Below, piece after piece: positions 38,070-47,652 of a stretch of DNA of 64,000 nt. A model generated the notes under the pieces. That model was not told where the DNA came from. It made no database searches and was given only the letters and a program-made list of their open reading frames with translations. The position numbers and the translations under genes are program-made. Position 1 is the stretch's first letter; every line of letters starts with the position of its first letter. The stretch is from Marsupella aquatica (lineage: Eukaryota; Marchantiophyta): NCBI GenBank assembly GCA_973895155.1, contig OZ316896.1:20894001-20958000 (forward strand), read 5' to 3'.

Positions 38070-38612
38070 GTGAGAGTTGAAAAATTATTCAGGAAATTAC
38101 TTGTCATAAGTATCAACAAGTTCCTCATTTACACAACTGGGGTCTCTCGTCATTTGAAGAAGACATCATCTTTCCGAGTTTATAACAAAATGATCTTTCC
38201 GAGACCATATGTACAAGAATTTCTTGAATTTTGCACTTCAACTTTTGATGTGGTTCTTTGGGCACTCACTGACACATGCGAACTGGCTGGTCAAATGGAT
38301 CCAATACTCACAGATAAAGCTTTGAGTTTTTCTGGTCTTAAGTATCTTACATCAACTTTGATGGACATGAAACAGATCAATGATATTTATCCACAATATC
38401 AAAGACAAAATGTTATATTTTTAGAGTGTTATCCATCATTTGATAGTGTAAATCCAATGTATTCAAGGCTGTATCCCAAGCCGTATTATGGTAATTGTAA
38501 AGACAATTTTCTTAGAGGCACACTTATTCCATATTTACGTAATCTAGAAGATTCTGGTCAGACAGCGCATAAGTTTATTAAATATCACTATCCTACTTGG
38601 TCTGAAGTATGA
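38070..38612 (+). pseudogene. Gene B last exon: FCP1/NIF phosphatase-like domain without catalytic Asp
   Basis: After acceptor GTGTACAG the translation reads RKLLVISINKFLI, then FPRPYVQEFLEFC and TFDVVLWALT, and near the end VIFLECYPSFDSVNP and LRGTLIPYLRNLE. The order and spacing match FCP1/SCP (NIF) HAD-type phosphatases, in which the first block carries DxDx(T/V) and the later block DD. Here these read ISIN and LECYP, so the nucleophile and acid/base Asp are absent. It is either a pseudo-enzyme used for binding or a decayed one. The stop is at 38612. Confidence 0.65.
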
Positions 38613-39157
38613 GACAGTATCAATAGAAATGTAGTAAAAGAAACCACAGCTTGTGTGGTGTAGTGTTTAGAATATATTCAAATGTATTCTTTTTGGATAA
38701 TAAAAGTTACATTATTTACGTGAAAAATTGAAATGATTGATTACTGCATTATATATTCATGAATGATTACTTGTAATGTTCATTTTACTTCATAATGTCG
38801 AATGCCAAAATGTCTACTTGTAGAGCAAAAATTCTATTCTTGAACTCAGTTTTGGCAGCACCCGATAATACTTGTAAATTCAGTCTTTATATTCATAGTG
38901 TCTGATGCAAAAATAGATACACATAGTATAAAACTTGTCATTTTGTAGAGATCTACTAGTGTTAAATGCAAAAAATTTGGCTTAAGTTTCTTTTAGGCCC
39001 TTGGGACTTAATGAGTATTATAGCCAATATTAATTCTCAAATTCAGTAGATACCAATTTAAATGAAAACTTTTTGTTTACTCACTATCATTGTATTGCAT
39101 TGAATATGCATTTCACCAATAAATTAGAATACGAACCATGGTTTATTGTATGTTTTG
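38613..39157. other. 3' flank of gene B
   Basis: AT-rich sequence without a gene. One exact AACCATGGTT lies at 39134-39143, the rightmost copy. Confidence 0.5.
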
Positions 39158-39177
39158 ACACTTAATTTGGTTTACTT

Positions 39178-39510
39178 CTTTTTTTGTTTGGGGAGGGGGG
39201 GGGAATAAAACCCGCAAAAACCCATGGGAAGGGGGGCCCAACAGGGCAACAAAGACAGAGGCAGCAAAATGCAAACCTATGAGACGGAGAGAGAGCCCCA
39301 ATGAGCAAGGACAAAAAAAGATGCGGTCCATGCAAGCAAGGAAAGACACAATCCAAAAGAAAAGTGTCCAAGCGTGTGACCCACCTAAGATGTTCCTGAC
39401 TAACTAATTCTTTTACTCTAAGTAATCTAGTATGTTTTCTACCAAGACCCGAGGCTTTGCAGAGGCCATGCAAAGAGTCTACATTTATGAAAGGAGTAGA
39501 TTCAAGTTAA
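39178..39510 (-). mobile_element. Retroposon with 20-bp target duplications
   Basis: A 333-bp G/C-rich insertion is flanked by ACACTTAATTTGGTTTACTT (39158-39177) and the same 20 bp with one mismatch (39511-39530). A T-rich start on the plus strand means an A-rich tail on the minus strand. These features fit a SINE or truncated LINE; the family is not recognised. Confidence 0.7.
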
Positions 39511-39530
39511 ACACTCAATTTGGTTTACTT

Positions 39531-39806
39531 TGTTTAAATTGTTCCTATCACATGTGACTGAACTTGGATCCATCAGGTTTTTGCTGATGTCCTGGAGCAT
39601 ACCATACTTTCAAACTAGAGGAAAAGAGTTAATACAATGGGGGAAAATGGAAGTCTTGGACACTTCCCCCTTATATATGGCCCGTGGTGGTTTAAATTTA
39701 TTTATTTATTTATTTAAATGAATTAAATAAATCAGTAATATCTTTGTAAAACTTCATTTAAGCATTTTTGGAATTGAAAATTCCACTTTTATCTAAATAA
39801 GGGTTG
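39531..39806. other. Right end of the large insertion
   Basis: Holds an AT-rich (TTTA)n tract at about 39693-39718 and a small hairpin GGAATT-gaa-AATTCC near 39770. The Gypsy sequence resumes at 39807. Confidence 0.5.
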
Positions 39807-41035
39807 AATGACTTGTGCTCCAATCAAGTAAACTTTTTCTTGACACAAGGCTATCCTTGCTCCCCACAACTCTCTATTGATTTGAGGGTAGTGTCTTTGT
39901 CTTGTTGAAAAGATCTTAGCTCCAAACCTTGCTGCAAATCTTCTCCCCTCCTCATCATCCTGCCCTATCGCCCATCCAGCAGCATCAGGATTTGAATCTA
40001 TAGTGACAATGATGGGTCTTCCATCATAGCATAAGGGACGTAAAACAAGGGGGCTAAGTAAGGCCTCTTTTAACCTTTGCATAGCCTCCTTATGTACCTC
40101 TGTCCAAACAAAGTGCACATTCTTTCTCAATAATCCGTACAAAGGATCAGCAATATGTGCAAAGTGAGGAATCCAGATCCTATAGAATAAGCAAGCACCA
40201 AGGAACCTTCGCACCTCCAAAGTTGTCCTACAATCTTTCATCTGATTGATTGCATCTACCTTTCCTCCATTTGGCTTCCTCCCATCAACTCCACAAATTT
40301 GTCCTACAATTAGGACTTCACGAAGCCCAAATGAAGATATCTCACCAGAAAGAGTGAGCCCAACCTCAATCAACCTCTTCAAGATTGCTTTCACATCTTG
40401 AATGTGCTCCCATACAAATTGTCGCAAGCCATCTTCACGTATAGTCTCATCTTTCTTTGTCTCCAAGCATCCCTTGATTGGCATATCATCAAGCAATGGT
40501 TGTGTCTTCTCTGGAATGAAACGGTGTAATACCTTATTCATGGCATTCTGCATGTGAGCCACCGAGTTGGTTGCCCCTTGAGGCAAGGTACACATGCGAA
40601 GTAGCCCCAAAGGTGTCCTCATAGTGGTGATATCTCTACTACTCTGAGCCAATTGAAACTGATCATAGCCTGAATAGAGGTCACCACATGAATAGATGGC
40701 TCTACCAACAAATTCTTCCGCAAACTCATCTACTATAGGTCCTATTCCAGTATTGCGAATAGTAACTTTGTTAGGTGGTTGCATATCCTGAATAAATCTA
40801 AGTTTACCATTTTTCTTACGAATGGTAAACCAACGATTAGAATAAGGTGCATCTGCTCTTTCCAAAATCCTAGTGGAAAGCTTCTCCTTCAATAGATCAA
40901 TAAGTTTAGGTAACAAAGCCTTGGGCACTGGAATGGGTTTCAAGTCCCAAGGAATATGTGGAACAGTGAAAATTACCATAGGAGTAACAACACTAGGATC
41001 CACACATCCCATCTCTTTAGGACAAAAGGCAAAAG
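39807..41035 (-). pseudogene. Gypsy pol: reverse transcriptase and RNase H start
   Basis: Reading leftward from the insertion at 41036, the RT motifs are MGCVDPSVVTPM, KLRFIQDMQPPN, the first Asp in SCGDLYSGYDQF, TLPQGATNS, and PLLDDMPIKG with both catalytic Asp retained. RNase H follows with VTIDSNPDAAGWAIG and INRELWGARIAL. It is cut at GAQVI by the large insertion and continues at 6821. PIKG after the DD is typical of one Gypsy group. Confidence 0.92.
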
Positions 41036-43171
41036 AGTCGCGAATACAACTTTCACCTACTCGTAATTGCTCCGGCGTTGCCTAACTCCAGCGTTGAGTC
41101 CCTCTTAGATTTGCTACCATCATGGCCATTAGGGATGCGACTAACAAAGAGGAGGCTAGTAAGAGCAAGGACAAGACTTAGTTGAGAAAAACGCGCTCCA
41201 CTTAACTTTATTGGGCCCATTGCCGATCATGGAAATATGAACTATTTTTCTGACGGATCACCATAGGGGCCCAAGAAGCCCCACATGAGCCCGATCATGG
41301 GGCCGCATATTTCTCGGCCAACGGACCCAGGGGCCAAAAGTTATGGCCGACTCAAGTCGCATGCTTGTAGTTTGGGCCCGTTGCCGATCATGGAAAAATG
41401 AACTATTTTTCCAACGGATCACCATAGGGGCCCAAGAAGCCCTACATGAGCCCGATCATGGGGGCCGCATATTTCTCGGCCAATGGACCCAGGGGCCAAA
41501 AGTTATGGCCGACTCAAGCCGCATGCTTGTAGTTTGGGCCCGTTGCCGATCATGGAAATATGAACTATTTTTCCAACGGATCACCATAGGGGTCCAAGAA
41601 GCCCCACATGAGCCCGATCATGGGGGCCGCATATTTCTCGGCCAACGGACCCAGGGGCCAAAAGTTATGGCCGACTCAAGCCGCATGCTTCTAGTTTGGG
41701 CCTGTTGCCGATCATGGAAATATGAACTATTTTTCCAACGGATCACCATAGGGGCCCAAAAAGCCCTACATGAGCCCGATCATGGGGGCCGCATATTTCT
41801 CGGCCAACGGACCCAGGGGCCAAAAGTTATGGCCGACTCAAGCCGCATACTTGTAGTTTGGGCCCGTTGCCGATCACGGAAAAATGAACTATTTTTCCAA
41901 CGGATCACCATAGGGGCCTGAGAAGCCCCACATGAGCCCGATCATGGGACCGCATATTTTTTGGCCAACGGACCTAGGGGCCAAAAGTTATGGCCGATTT
42001 AGACTCGATTAGAGTCGCCGCGCATCGATGGACCAAGAGGGGGTTGCCTGGACCAGGGGGGGTTGCCTGGACCAGGGGGGTTACCTGGACCAGAGCGGGG
42101 TTAGGGCCGTAACTTTTAGCCCCTTATGCCACAATTTGCGCTCAAGGCCAAGTTACAGAAGGTTTTCAATTATCTTCGTTTTGAGCTAAGTGGCGGGGCC
42201 CACGGACCCTCGGGTAGGGGGCCAAAGATAGGGGACCAAAGATGGTCCGGGGGTGGCAGGTCCCCAGAAGCATATATGAGGGGAGTGGTCCTCTCAAGTT
42301 TGAGCTCGAGCTGATCGCGATCAACGAAGATACGTCGTTTCGAGTTTTGAAGCGGAAACAAACATAACTCGACGACCGGATCTTCGTTGGGGGAGTTCTT
42401 GGGCTCGTTGGAAAGCTAATGAAGAAAGCTACCTCATGGTGCTCTCTGATTGTGCATTGGATGATTTTGGTTTTGAGGCTTGCAATGGGGGGAGTCCCTC
42501 TTGCCGATCCAAAGTCGAACAGTGACCAAACCGCATTTGGTTCCCAAGGGGACCTGATGTTGGAGAGGTAGAACCAAGTAGACTTTGGGGGCTGCCATTG
42601 AGATCTGGTCCCGATGCATGGTGAGAGGTTAAGCGGAACCCGGTTTCGCAGAGAGGTGGCTAAGATCTAGAAACTGAATGGTCCCGGCGTGTTACTACTA
42701 GTTTGTGACAAACTGAGTTTGGGCCATGGGCATGTCCTGGAGGCAGGGCGGTCAGCCATTGACGGGTAGAAAGTGGGGAAGCTTGGGCGACATCCGGTAG
42801 ATAGACTGTTCTGGACGAACAGTGATATCGACCTTAGTTTCAGCTTATGGCAAGGCCATGCGGACCTGGGAGGCTCTATCCGCTGACCTACTTACTAACG
42901 ACTGTTGAGCTTGAGGCAAGACAATGGTCTTGGGAGTTCCGAGATCAAGACAAGTTCTTACCGGTTGGTTGGTTGCTTGTGCAGATAGCAAAGATCGTTG
43001 AGCGACGGTTGTGCTGACGAGGGCAAGTGCGGCTTCGTATGGGAGGGGTCGCTAACGACAAGGAGTATAGTCGGGGAGAACTTGCCCCAACATTCCGTGT
43101 TAGTGCAAGGTTTGACTTGTTTCAGGTTGAGAAACGAGTTTGGACGGGCACGTGGTGGGAGGGCCACCACT
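41036..43171. mobile_element. 2.1-kb insertion in Gypsy pol, class unknown
   Basis: Perfect 5-bp duplications AAAAG (41031-41035, 43172-43176) bound it, and removing it restores the Gypsy frame (KAFAFCPKE). The ends read AGT to ACT rather than TG to CA. It has no recognised gene. It contains five 161-bp repeats and a region of GGACCAGGGGG repeats near 42030-42090. A 5-bp duplication suits a solo LTR with non-canonical ends, but this is unproven. Confidence 0.75.
41211..42010. repeat. Five tandem units of about 161-162 bp
   Basis: Units begin near 41211, 41372, 41533, 41694 and 41856 with TTGGGCCC(A/G)TTGCCGATCA and contain CCGCATATTTCTCGGCCAA. Two or three units keep a plus-strand frame open with a 54-residue period. 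I regard that as a by-product of the repeat. Confidence 0.9.
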
Positions 43172-43790
43172 AAAAGCCTTACCATGCTCACCAATCATTT
43201 GCCGAAACTCCTCTCTCTCTTCTTTTGTCAGCAACCCATCATCACCAATCCTTAGTTGATTAAGGGTCTCCTTCGTGAATTTATGGCCAATCTTAGTCCG
43301 ATCTCTAAGACTGGTCTCTTTACCTGCCTTCTCCAAAATCTCCCTAGCATCCAAAGGCAAAGGAATTGCTGCTGGTCTCACTTTCTTCTCCACTGTTTTG
43401 TACTTGGTATTGACCTCAACAAATTGAGACAACTCGCCATACAGCTCATGATTGATTTCCATATGAGCTTTCCCCTCTGAAAGATCTTCAATTATTTCTT
43501 TCAAAGACACTTCTACTCCTTCTTCATCTAGAAGGCCTTCAATCTCTTCACTTTCCTCTAGCAATCCATGTATTTGCATAGTATCTTCAATCCTTGCAAT
43601 TTTCTTTTTGAATGTTTTAGTAGCTTCACACACTTTCACATAAGAAATTTGACAATGTAAGCTTTCACCTTCAAATGAGCTTGCCAAAAAACTATTCACA
43701 TTCCAAGTCACCAGCGGGTCATTGGCGATGGCGTCCCGCCTTCCCGCCTTCCCGCATTGCTTAACGAGACGCCTTATGGAAATCCTCATT
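43172..43790 (-). pseudogene. Gypsy pol: linker upstream of RT
   Basis: Acidic coiled sequence (IEDTMQIHGLLEESEEIEGL) then TKEEREEFRQMIGEHGKAF, which continues at 41035 across the insertion. The frame differs from the protease frame by one base, so a frameshift lies near 43770, within a GGGAAGGCGGGAAGGCGGG repeat. Confidence 0.75.
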
Positions 43791-44651
43791 TCCCTCCTTG
43801 GGTTCAGGTCCTCTCAACTCCTTCTGATTCTTCCAATGTCCAGGTTTCACTACAGGAAATTGGATAACCCGCAATTCATCTCGACTCCTCATCTTTGCCA
43901 TATGAGTGCCATCTGGTAGGACCTTGTACTTTATTCGAGCTTGAGTAATGTAAGGCTGCCCTAGAATGAGATCATAGGGCAAGCTATCATGCACAAAGAT
44001 GTTAGTTGGTTCTATCACATGGCCAACCTTCACTGATACTCCAGGGCATCCTCCCCAAAGCATATTCTTTGAACGATTGATTGAGTTGACAGACCATTGA
44101 GTATCACAATCAATCATCCATTGCCCAAGATCATAGATGCTTCTTGACATTAGATTCACCTCAGATCCTGTGTCAATCAATGCTCGAGCTTTGCCCTCCA
44201 TTCCTACAAGCTCTACCTCCACAACTGAGCAAGTTCTTGCCCAAAACGGCTCCAAGATGGACTCCTTGTCGTCTCTTGAATCAGGATTCTTCATAGCTGA
44301 AGCACACATGACCCACACACTTTGTGAGGCCTTGAGCACCTCTTCACGACTAATTTTTGCCATATCCTGGGTTACTACAAATCCTGTTGTTGCTTTTGCC
44401 AATGGTTTCCACCTCTCTAATACCTCAACTCCTAACATCTTTGGTTTAGGAACTTCCTTTGTTGAAGACCCTAGCATCTGTGGTCTAGGGACCTTCTCCG
44501 CATTCACTTGATACACTTCACACTCCACACTGGCTTGAGAAACAATTGAACCTTCTCCATCTTCATCAATATCAGAAAAAACCTCCATTCCCAAGGCATG
44601 AGGTCCTTCCTTGTAAAATCGTTTTCGTTTCACCTTTGCAAGTAATGCATC
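43761..44651 (-). CDS. Gypsy aspartic protease region
   Basis: The retroviral-type protease signature is ARALIDTGSEVNLM (catalytic DTG) and the later hydrophobic LPYDLILGQPYI block. It processes the Gag-Pol polyprotein. The frame is the same as gag, separated only by TAA at 44654-44652. Confidence 0.85.
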   Translation of the reverse strand, partial: DALLAKVKRKRFYKEGPHALGMEVFSDIDEDGEGSIVSQASVECEVYQVNAEKVPRPQMLGSSTKEVPKPKMLGVEVLERWKPLAKATTGFVVTQDMAKISREEVLKASQSVWVMCASAMKNPDSRDDKESILEPFWARTCSVVEVELVGMEGKARALIDTGSEVNLMSRSIYDLGQWMIDCDTQWSVNSINRSKNMLWGGCPGVSVKVGHVIEPTNIFVHDSLPYDLILGQPYITQARIKYKVLPDGTHMAKMRSRDELRVIQFPVVKPGHWKNQKELRGPEPKEGNEDFHKASR

Positions 44652-46325
44652 TTAAGCCTTGGAGTTCATGCAAGCAAAAAACTCCTCATTGGTGACTTCG
44701 CTCACCTCTGCTTTCCAAAACTTCTCAGCAACTTGATCATACGCAATGTGCTGCTCAATATCTCTTCCAAGGACCCAACCAGGTCCTTTCTTTTCCACTT
44801 TCTCTTTTTTTACCACTTCCATCTCTTTTGAGGATGAAGCAATCAAAGTAGGCTCCTTTGTTGTACTTCCTCTATCTTCAAATCGAACACTCCTCCTTGT
44901 TGGGACTCTTGATGATGGCTGCAAAATAGAGGATCCAGGCTCAACCTTCTGTTTTCCTTTGGCACGTTCTTCCAAAGGTTTTGACGACTTTCGTTTCTCC
45001 TCCACCATAGAATCCCATAGAGATCCCACTTCTGTAGTGAAAGAAGAGATCAACACTGGATCACTCCAACCTGACTTTCTCCTTACAAACTTTGCTAGTC
45101 TCTTCTTGTCTGTCTCTGTTGATGAAGAACTCCCAAAGAGGGTGTAAACATCTGCTTCATGCTCATCCTGATCTCCAAAAGCTGCTGCAATGGCTGAAGT
45201 ATGATGTTCAGTCATTCTTCTCTCCACCAACACCTTCATACCGCCCTTGTTTGTGTTTACTGGAATAAGCTCTCCTGAATCATGATAAGCAAGCTTTCTT
45301 ATGTCATCATGATCAATGAACTTGACTATTCTCTCTCTCAGAGCAATAGAAAGCTCCCCGCATTCACGCCTTGAGTGCTCCTTACTATCACACCAAATAC
45401 AATTCCAACTCCTTGCTCCGCCAATGGAACTCTCGGCTCCTGGACCACCTCTTGGTGCTGGTCTTGATGCACCTCCTCCCATCTGCTCGAAGGCTTGGGT
45501 GGCAAGAATGATAAGATTTTTCATGAGTTCAGACAACTCATCCATTTTGTCCATGCTTTTCTCACCCCTACCAGTTGTTGACTCCATTTTCTCCATTCTC
45601 CTCATAGAAGTCATAGGTGCAACCGCATCTAGAGTACCTTCATAACTCAACTTCTTTCTTCTATGCTTTTGGCTGACCCTAAGCATAGCAATTTCAATCT
45701 CCTCCCAAGTTGGTGGACTAGCTCCACGACTTGGGTTCATCAATTCTAGAGCAAGCTCCAACTTGTTTTGAAGCTTCTCATCAACAGCTCGAATAAGTAA
45801 AGTAGCCTTATGTACCTTGATAACTTCAGAACCAATCTCAGGAAGCTGATTGAACTTCTTTGTAAACTCCCTTATCAGCTCTTGAGGTCCCAACTTCTTG
45901 TTTCTATCGGCCACCCAATCAATGAAAGATGCTTGAGTAACCTGATCTGGATCTTCAAGCTGAAATTCTTCTTTCATTTTTAACTCAAAGACCTTCCATG
46001 CGTTCTCTCCAGTAGCTCCATCTATCAAGGTAGTAACAATTCCCTTGAGTTCAGGTTCTACTAAAGATACAAACTCCTTGACTGCAACTTCTACATCAAT
46101 CTTATGAATTGTAGCCTCCGTCCAGTATCCCTTGAGATACTTGGTTACATTCCGCCCATCAAATTCTCCTTGCTTGGTAAGAATCGAGTGTAGGTACTTT
46201 GTGGTCCTACCAAGCAACTCCTTCTTCTTGTTCTCCTCCATCTTGTTCTCCTTCATTCCATGTAAGTAAGCAGCAATCAAAGATGAAAATCTCTCCATAT
46301 CAGTTGGATTCATCTCAGTTCCCAT
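44652..46325 (-). CDS. Gypsy gag
   Basis: ATG at 46325 opens a 557-residue frame, the first after the 5' LTR and primer site. The N-terminal two-thirds is a helical retrotransposon gag domain (EATIHKIDVEVAVKEF, AVDEKLQNKLELALEL). A CCHC zinc knuckle, CIWCDSKEHSRREC, lies near residue 330. The C-terminus is Ser/Lys-rich. It ends in NSKA then TAA. The sequence after TAA (DALLAKVKRKRF) continues in frame into protease, so the stop could be a programmed readthrough site or a mutation. Confidence 0.9.
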   Translation of the reverse strand: MGTEMNPTDMERFSSLIAAYLHGMKENKMEENKKKELLGRTTKYLHSILTKQGEFDGRNVTKYLKGYWTEATIHKIDVEVAVKEFVSLVEPELKGIVTTLIDGATGENAWKVFELKMKEEFQLEDPDQVTQASFIDWVADRNKKLGPQELIREFTKKFNQLPEIGSEVIKVHKATLLIRAVDEKLQNKLELALELMNPSRGASPPTWEEIEIAMLRVSQKHRRKKLSYEGTLDAVAPMTSMRRMEKMESTTGRGEKSMDKMDELSELMKNLIILATQAFEQMGGGASRPAPRGGPGAESSIGGARSWNCIWCDSKEHSRRECGELSIALRERIVKFIDHDDIRKLAYHDSGELIPVNTNKGGMKVLVERRMTEHHTSAIAAAFGDQDEHEADVYTLFGSSSSTETDKKRLAKFVRRKSGWSDPVLISSFTTEVGSLWDSMVEEKRKSSKPLEERAKGKQKVEPGSSILQPSSRVPTRRSVRFEDRGSTTKEPTLIASSSKEMEVVKKEKVEKKGPGWVLGRDIEQHIAYDQVAEKFWKAEVSEVTNEEFFACMNSKA

Positions 46326-46452
46326 GTTTACAATTCTTCCCTCTTGACTTAGTAATATAAATAATTTAAGGACTCAAAGTTCCAAAACCATATCTCTCTC
46401 CATCTATTAGAATTTAAACATGCACAAGCTAACTTCAAAATCCAGCGGTTCC

Positions 46453-46473
46453 CCAGTATGGTCGCCACTTATG
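46453..46473 (-). other. Gypsy primer-binding region
   Basis: On the minus strand, a few bases after the 5' LTR comes AAGTGGCGACCATACTGGGG. The TGGCGAC core and position suit a tRNA primer site; the tRNA is not identified. Confidence 0.6.
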
Positions 46474-46479
46474 TTTGGG

Positions 46480-47646
46480 TGACCGTGTTTTCTGGCAAGA
46501 GCATGTTGGCTCTTATGAAGTTAACCTTGCATGCTCATAAGTTCTACACTAAAATCAAAATGATAATTCTAGTAACAAGGGTAGTGGGTATTAAGAAAGG
46601 TTCAGGTGAAACTAAAATACTGTTAAACCCTACTTCACCATACTTGCAGACCAACACATCACGAAAATTAGTTTTCTTATGACATATGATCCTAATATCT
46701 CCAAGAGAAAATGAAACAAGAATATCATCCGGACTCCTATTCAGATCCATGACTTCAATAAAGGACAAAGATGATGCACTCCCACTCCTCTCGGTACGAC
46801 ACCACTGGGTATATTATTGGCTCGTTAGAAACCATAACAGCAGTTGCAAACTGAGCTCCAAAATGATAGGTTAGATGTTGCCTCATAGATGGTTTGTCTA
46901 AAAGATGGACTCTAATCAAAAACGGATTACAAAGAAGAAGATCAGGGATAACTCTCTCTCCTGGATTCATGATGACTCTCCTATTCCTTTGCTATCCAGG
47001 CCAAAGGACGCCCCACCCCTATATTCCCAAAGAAACCTTATTCCCTAAGGTCCCATCTATAAGTCTACCACTCATTCCTTTGCTATCCGGGCCAAAGGAC
47101 GCCCCACTACTATATTCAAGGCACAAATAAGCTTCACAACCTTGAATGATAAACACTGCGGAATGAGGAGAGAGTGCCCCTCACCACTTTATTTATAGTG
47201 CACACCAAGAGGGCATGGATCAAGCCCAAGCACTTGGATGAAGGCCAAGTGGCAAGCATCAAATACCTAAGAGTGTGCTAGTACTGTTCATAGTTGATGA
47301 AACTACTTTTAGTAGGTGGAACTACCATGCATTGGTGGAACTATTGTGCGTTGATGGACTTACTGTGCGTTGGTGGAACTATTGTGCGTTGGTGGTCCTA
47401 CTATGCATTGGTGGACCTATTATGCGTTAGTGGACCTACTGTGTGTTGGTAGAACTATTGTGCGTTGGTAGAACTACTCATATACATTGGTAGAACTACT
47501 CATATGCATTGGTGGAACTATTGTAGTCCGTTAATATAGCTAAAGAAATTAATAAAGTCTAAATTTAGTAATCTAACTACTAAACTACTTATATAATCTA
47601 TAACATATTAAAACAAATAATTTTTTTATAACTTAAGAGAAAATCA
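46480..47646 (-). repeat. 5' LTR of the Gypsy element
   Basis: 1167 bp, the same length as the 3' LTR and aligned to it without gaps apart from about 24 substitutions by eye. The Copia reading frame resumes a few bases to its right. Confidence 0.95.
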
Positions 47647-47652
47647 CGATAA

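Larger units (their letters stand above)
26830..38612 (+). pseudogene. Gene B: ParB-like N-terminal and FCP1-like C-terminal protein, decayed
   Basis: The start is ATG 26830. The N-terminus is highly basic (SKKKRKSLEK, KKRKAKVRK; nuclear-localisation-like). The exon is cut by a CACTA element at 26950 and continues in frame at 32061. Exon blocks follow at 32061-33200, about 33350-34295, about 34458-34693, 34784-35126, 35684-37690 (minus the MITE), about 37753-37960 and 38070-38612. The joins 34693/34784 and 35126/35684 are in phase. In-frame stops occur at 33185 (TAG), 36739 (TAG) and 37796 (TGA). The order is basic tail, ParB/sulfiredoxin-like GGQH region, acidic and repeat regions, FCP1/NIF-like end. 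Whether this was one polypeptide is inferred, and some exon limits are uncertain. I know no named family with this arrangement. Confidence 0.55.
6822..39806. mobile_element. Very large insertion carrying genes A and B, class unknown
   Basis: The Gypsy RNase H frame stops at 39807 (after GAQVI) and resumes at 6821 (ETDCL). Everything between is inserted DNA of about 33 kb, or about 27 kb once the CACTA, MITE and retroposon nested within it are removed. It carries two divergent genes, a DUF7869-like transposase gene on the left and a ParB-like/FCP1-like gene on the right. A palindrome (AACCATGGTT) is confined to this interval and flanks or lies within introns of both genes, which argues that they belong to one element. 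I see no clear terminal inverted repeat and no target duplication at the two junctions. GGGCC-containing stretches at both ends are only weakly alike. It could instead be two elements side by side. Confidence 0.65.
4029..47646 (-). mobile_element. Ty3/Gypsy LTR retrotransposon nested in the Copia
   Basis: Two 1167-bp LTRs bound the element: 46480-47646 is the 5' LTR and 4029-5195 the 3' LTR, because the genes read leftward. They differ at about 24 positions by eye, nearly all transitions. Gene order is gag (44652-46325), protease (43761-44651), RT/RNase H (about 43790 down to 39807) and integrase (6821 down to 5317). Two insertions inflate it: 41036-43171 and about 6822-39806. Without them it is about 8.5 kb. 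No exact target duplication is seen. The Copia reading flanks share only GTCC (4022-4025 and 47654-47657), offset by three and seven extra bases. Confidence 0.93.

Noticed and set aside
41343-41921. 192-residue plus-strand frame with 54-residue repeats
   Set aside because: It is a by-product of the 161-162-bp DNA repeats, has no recognised domain, and lies in an insertion without other genes.
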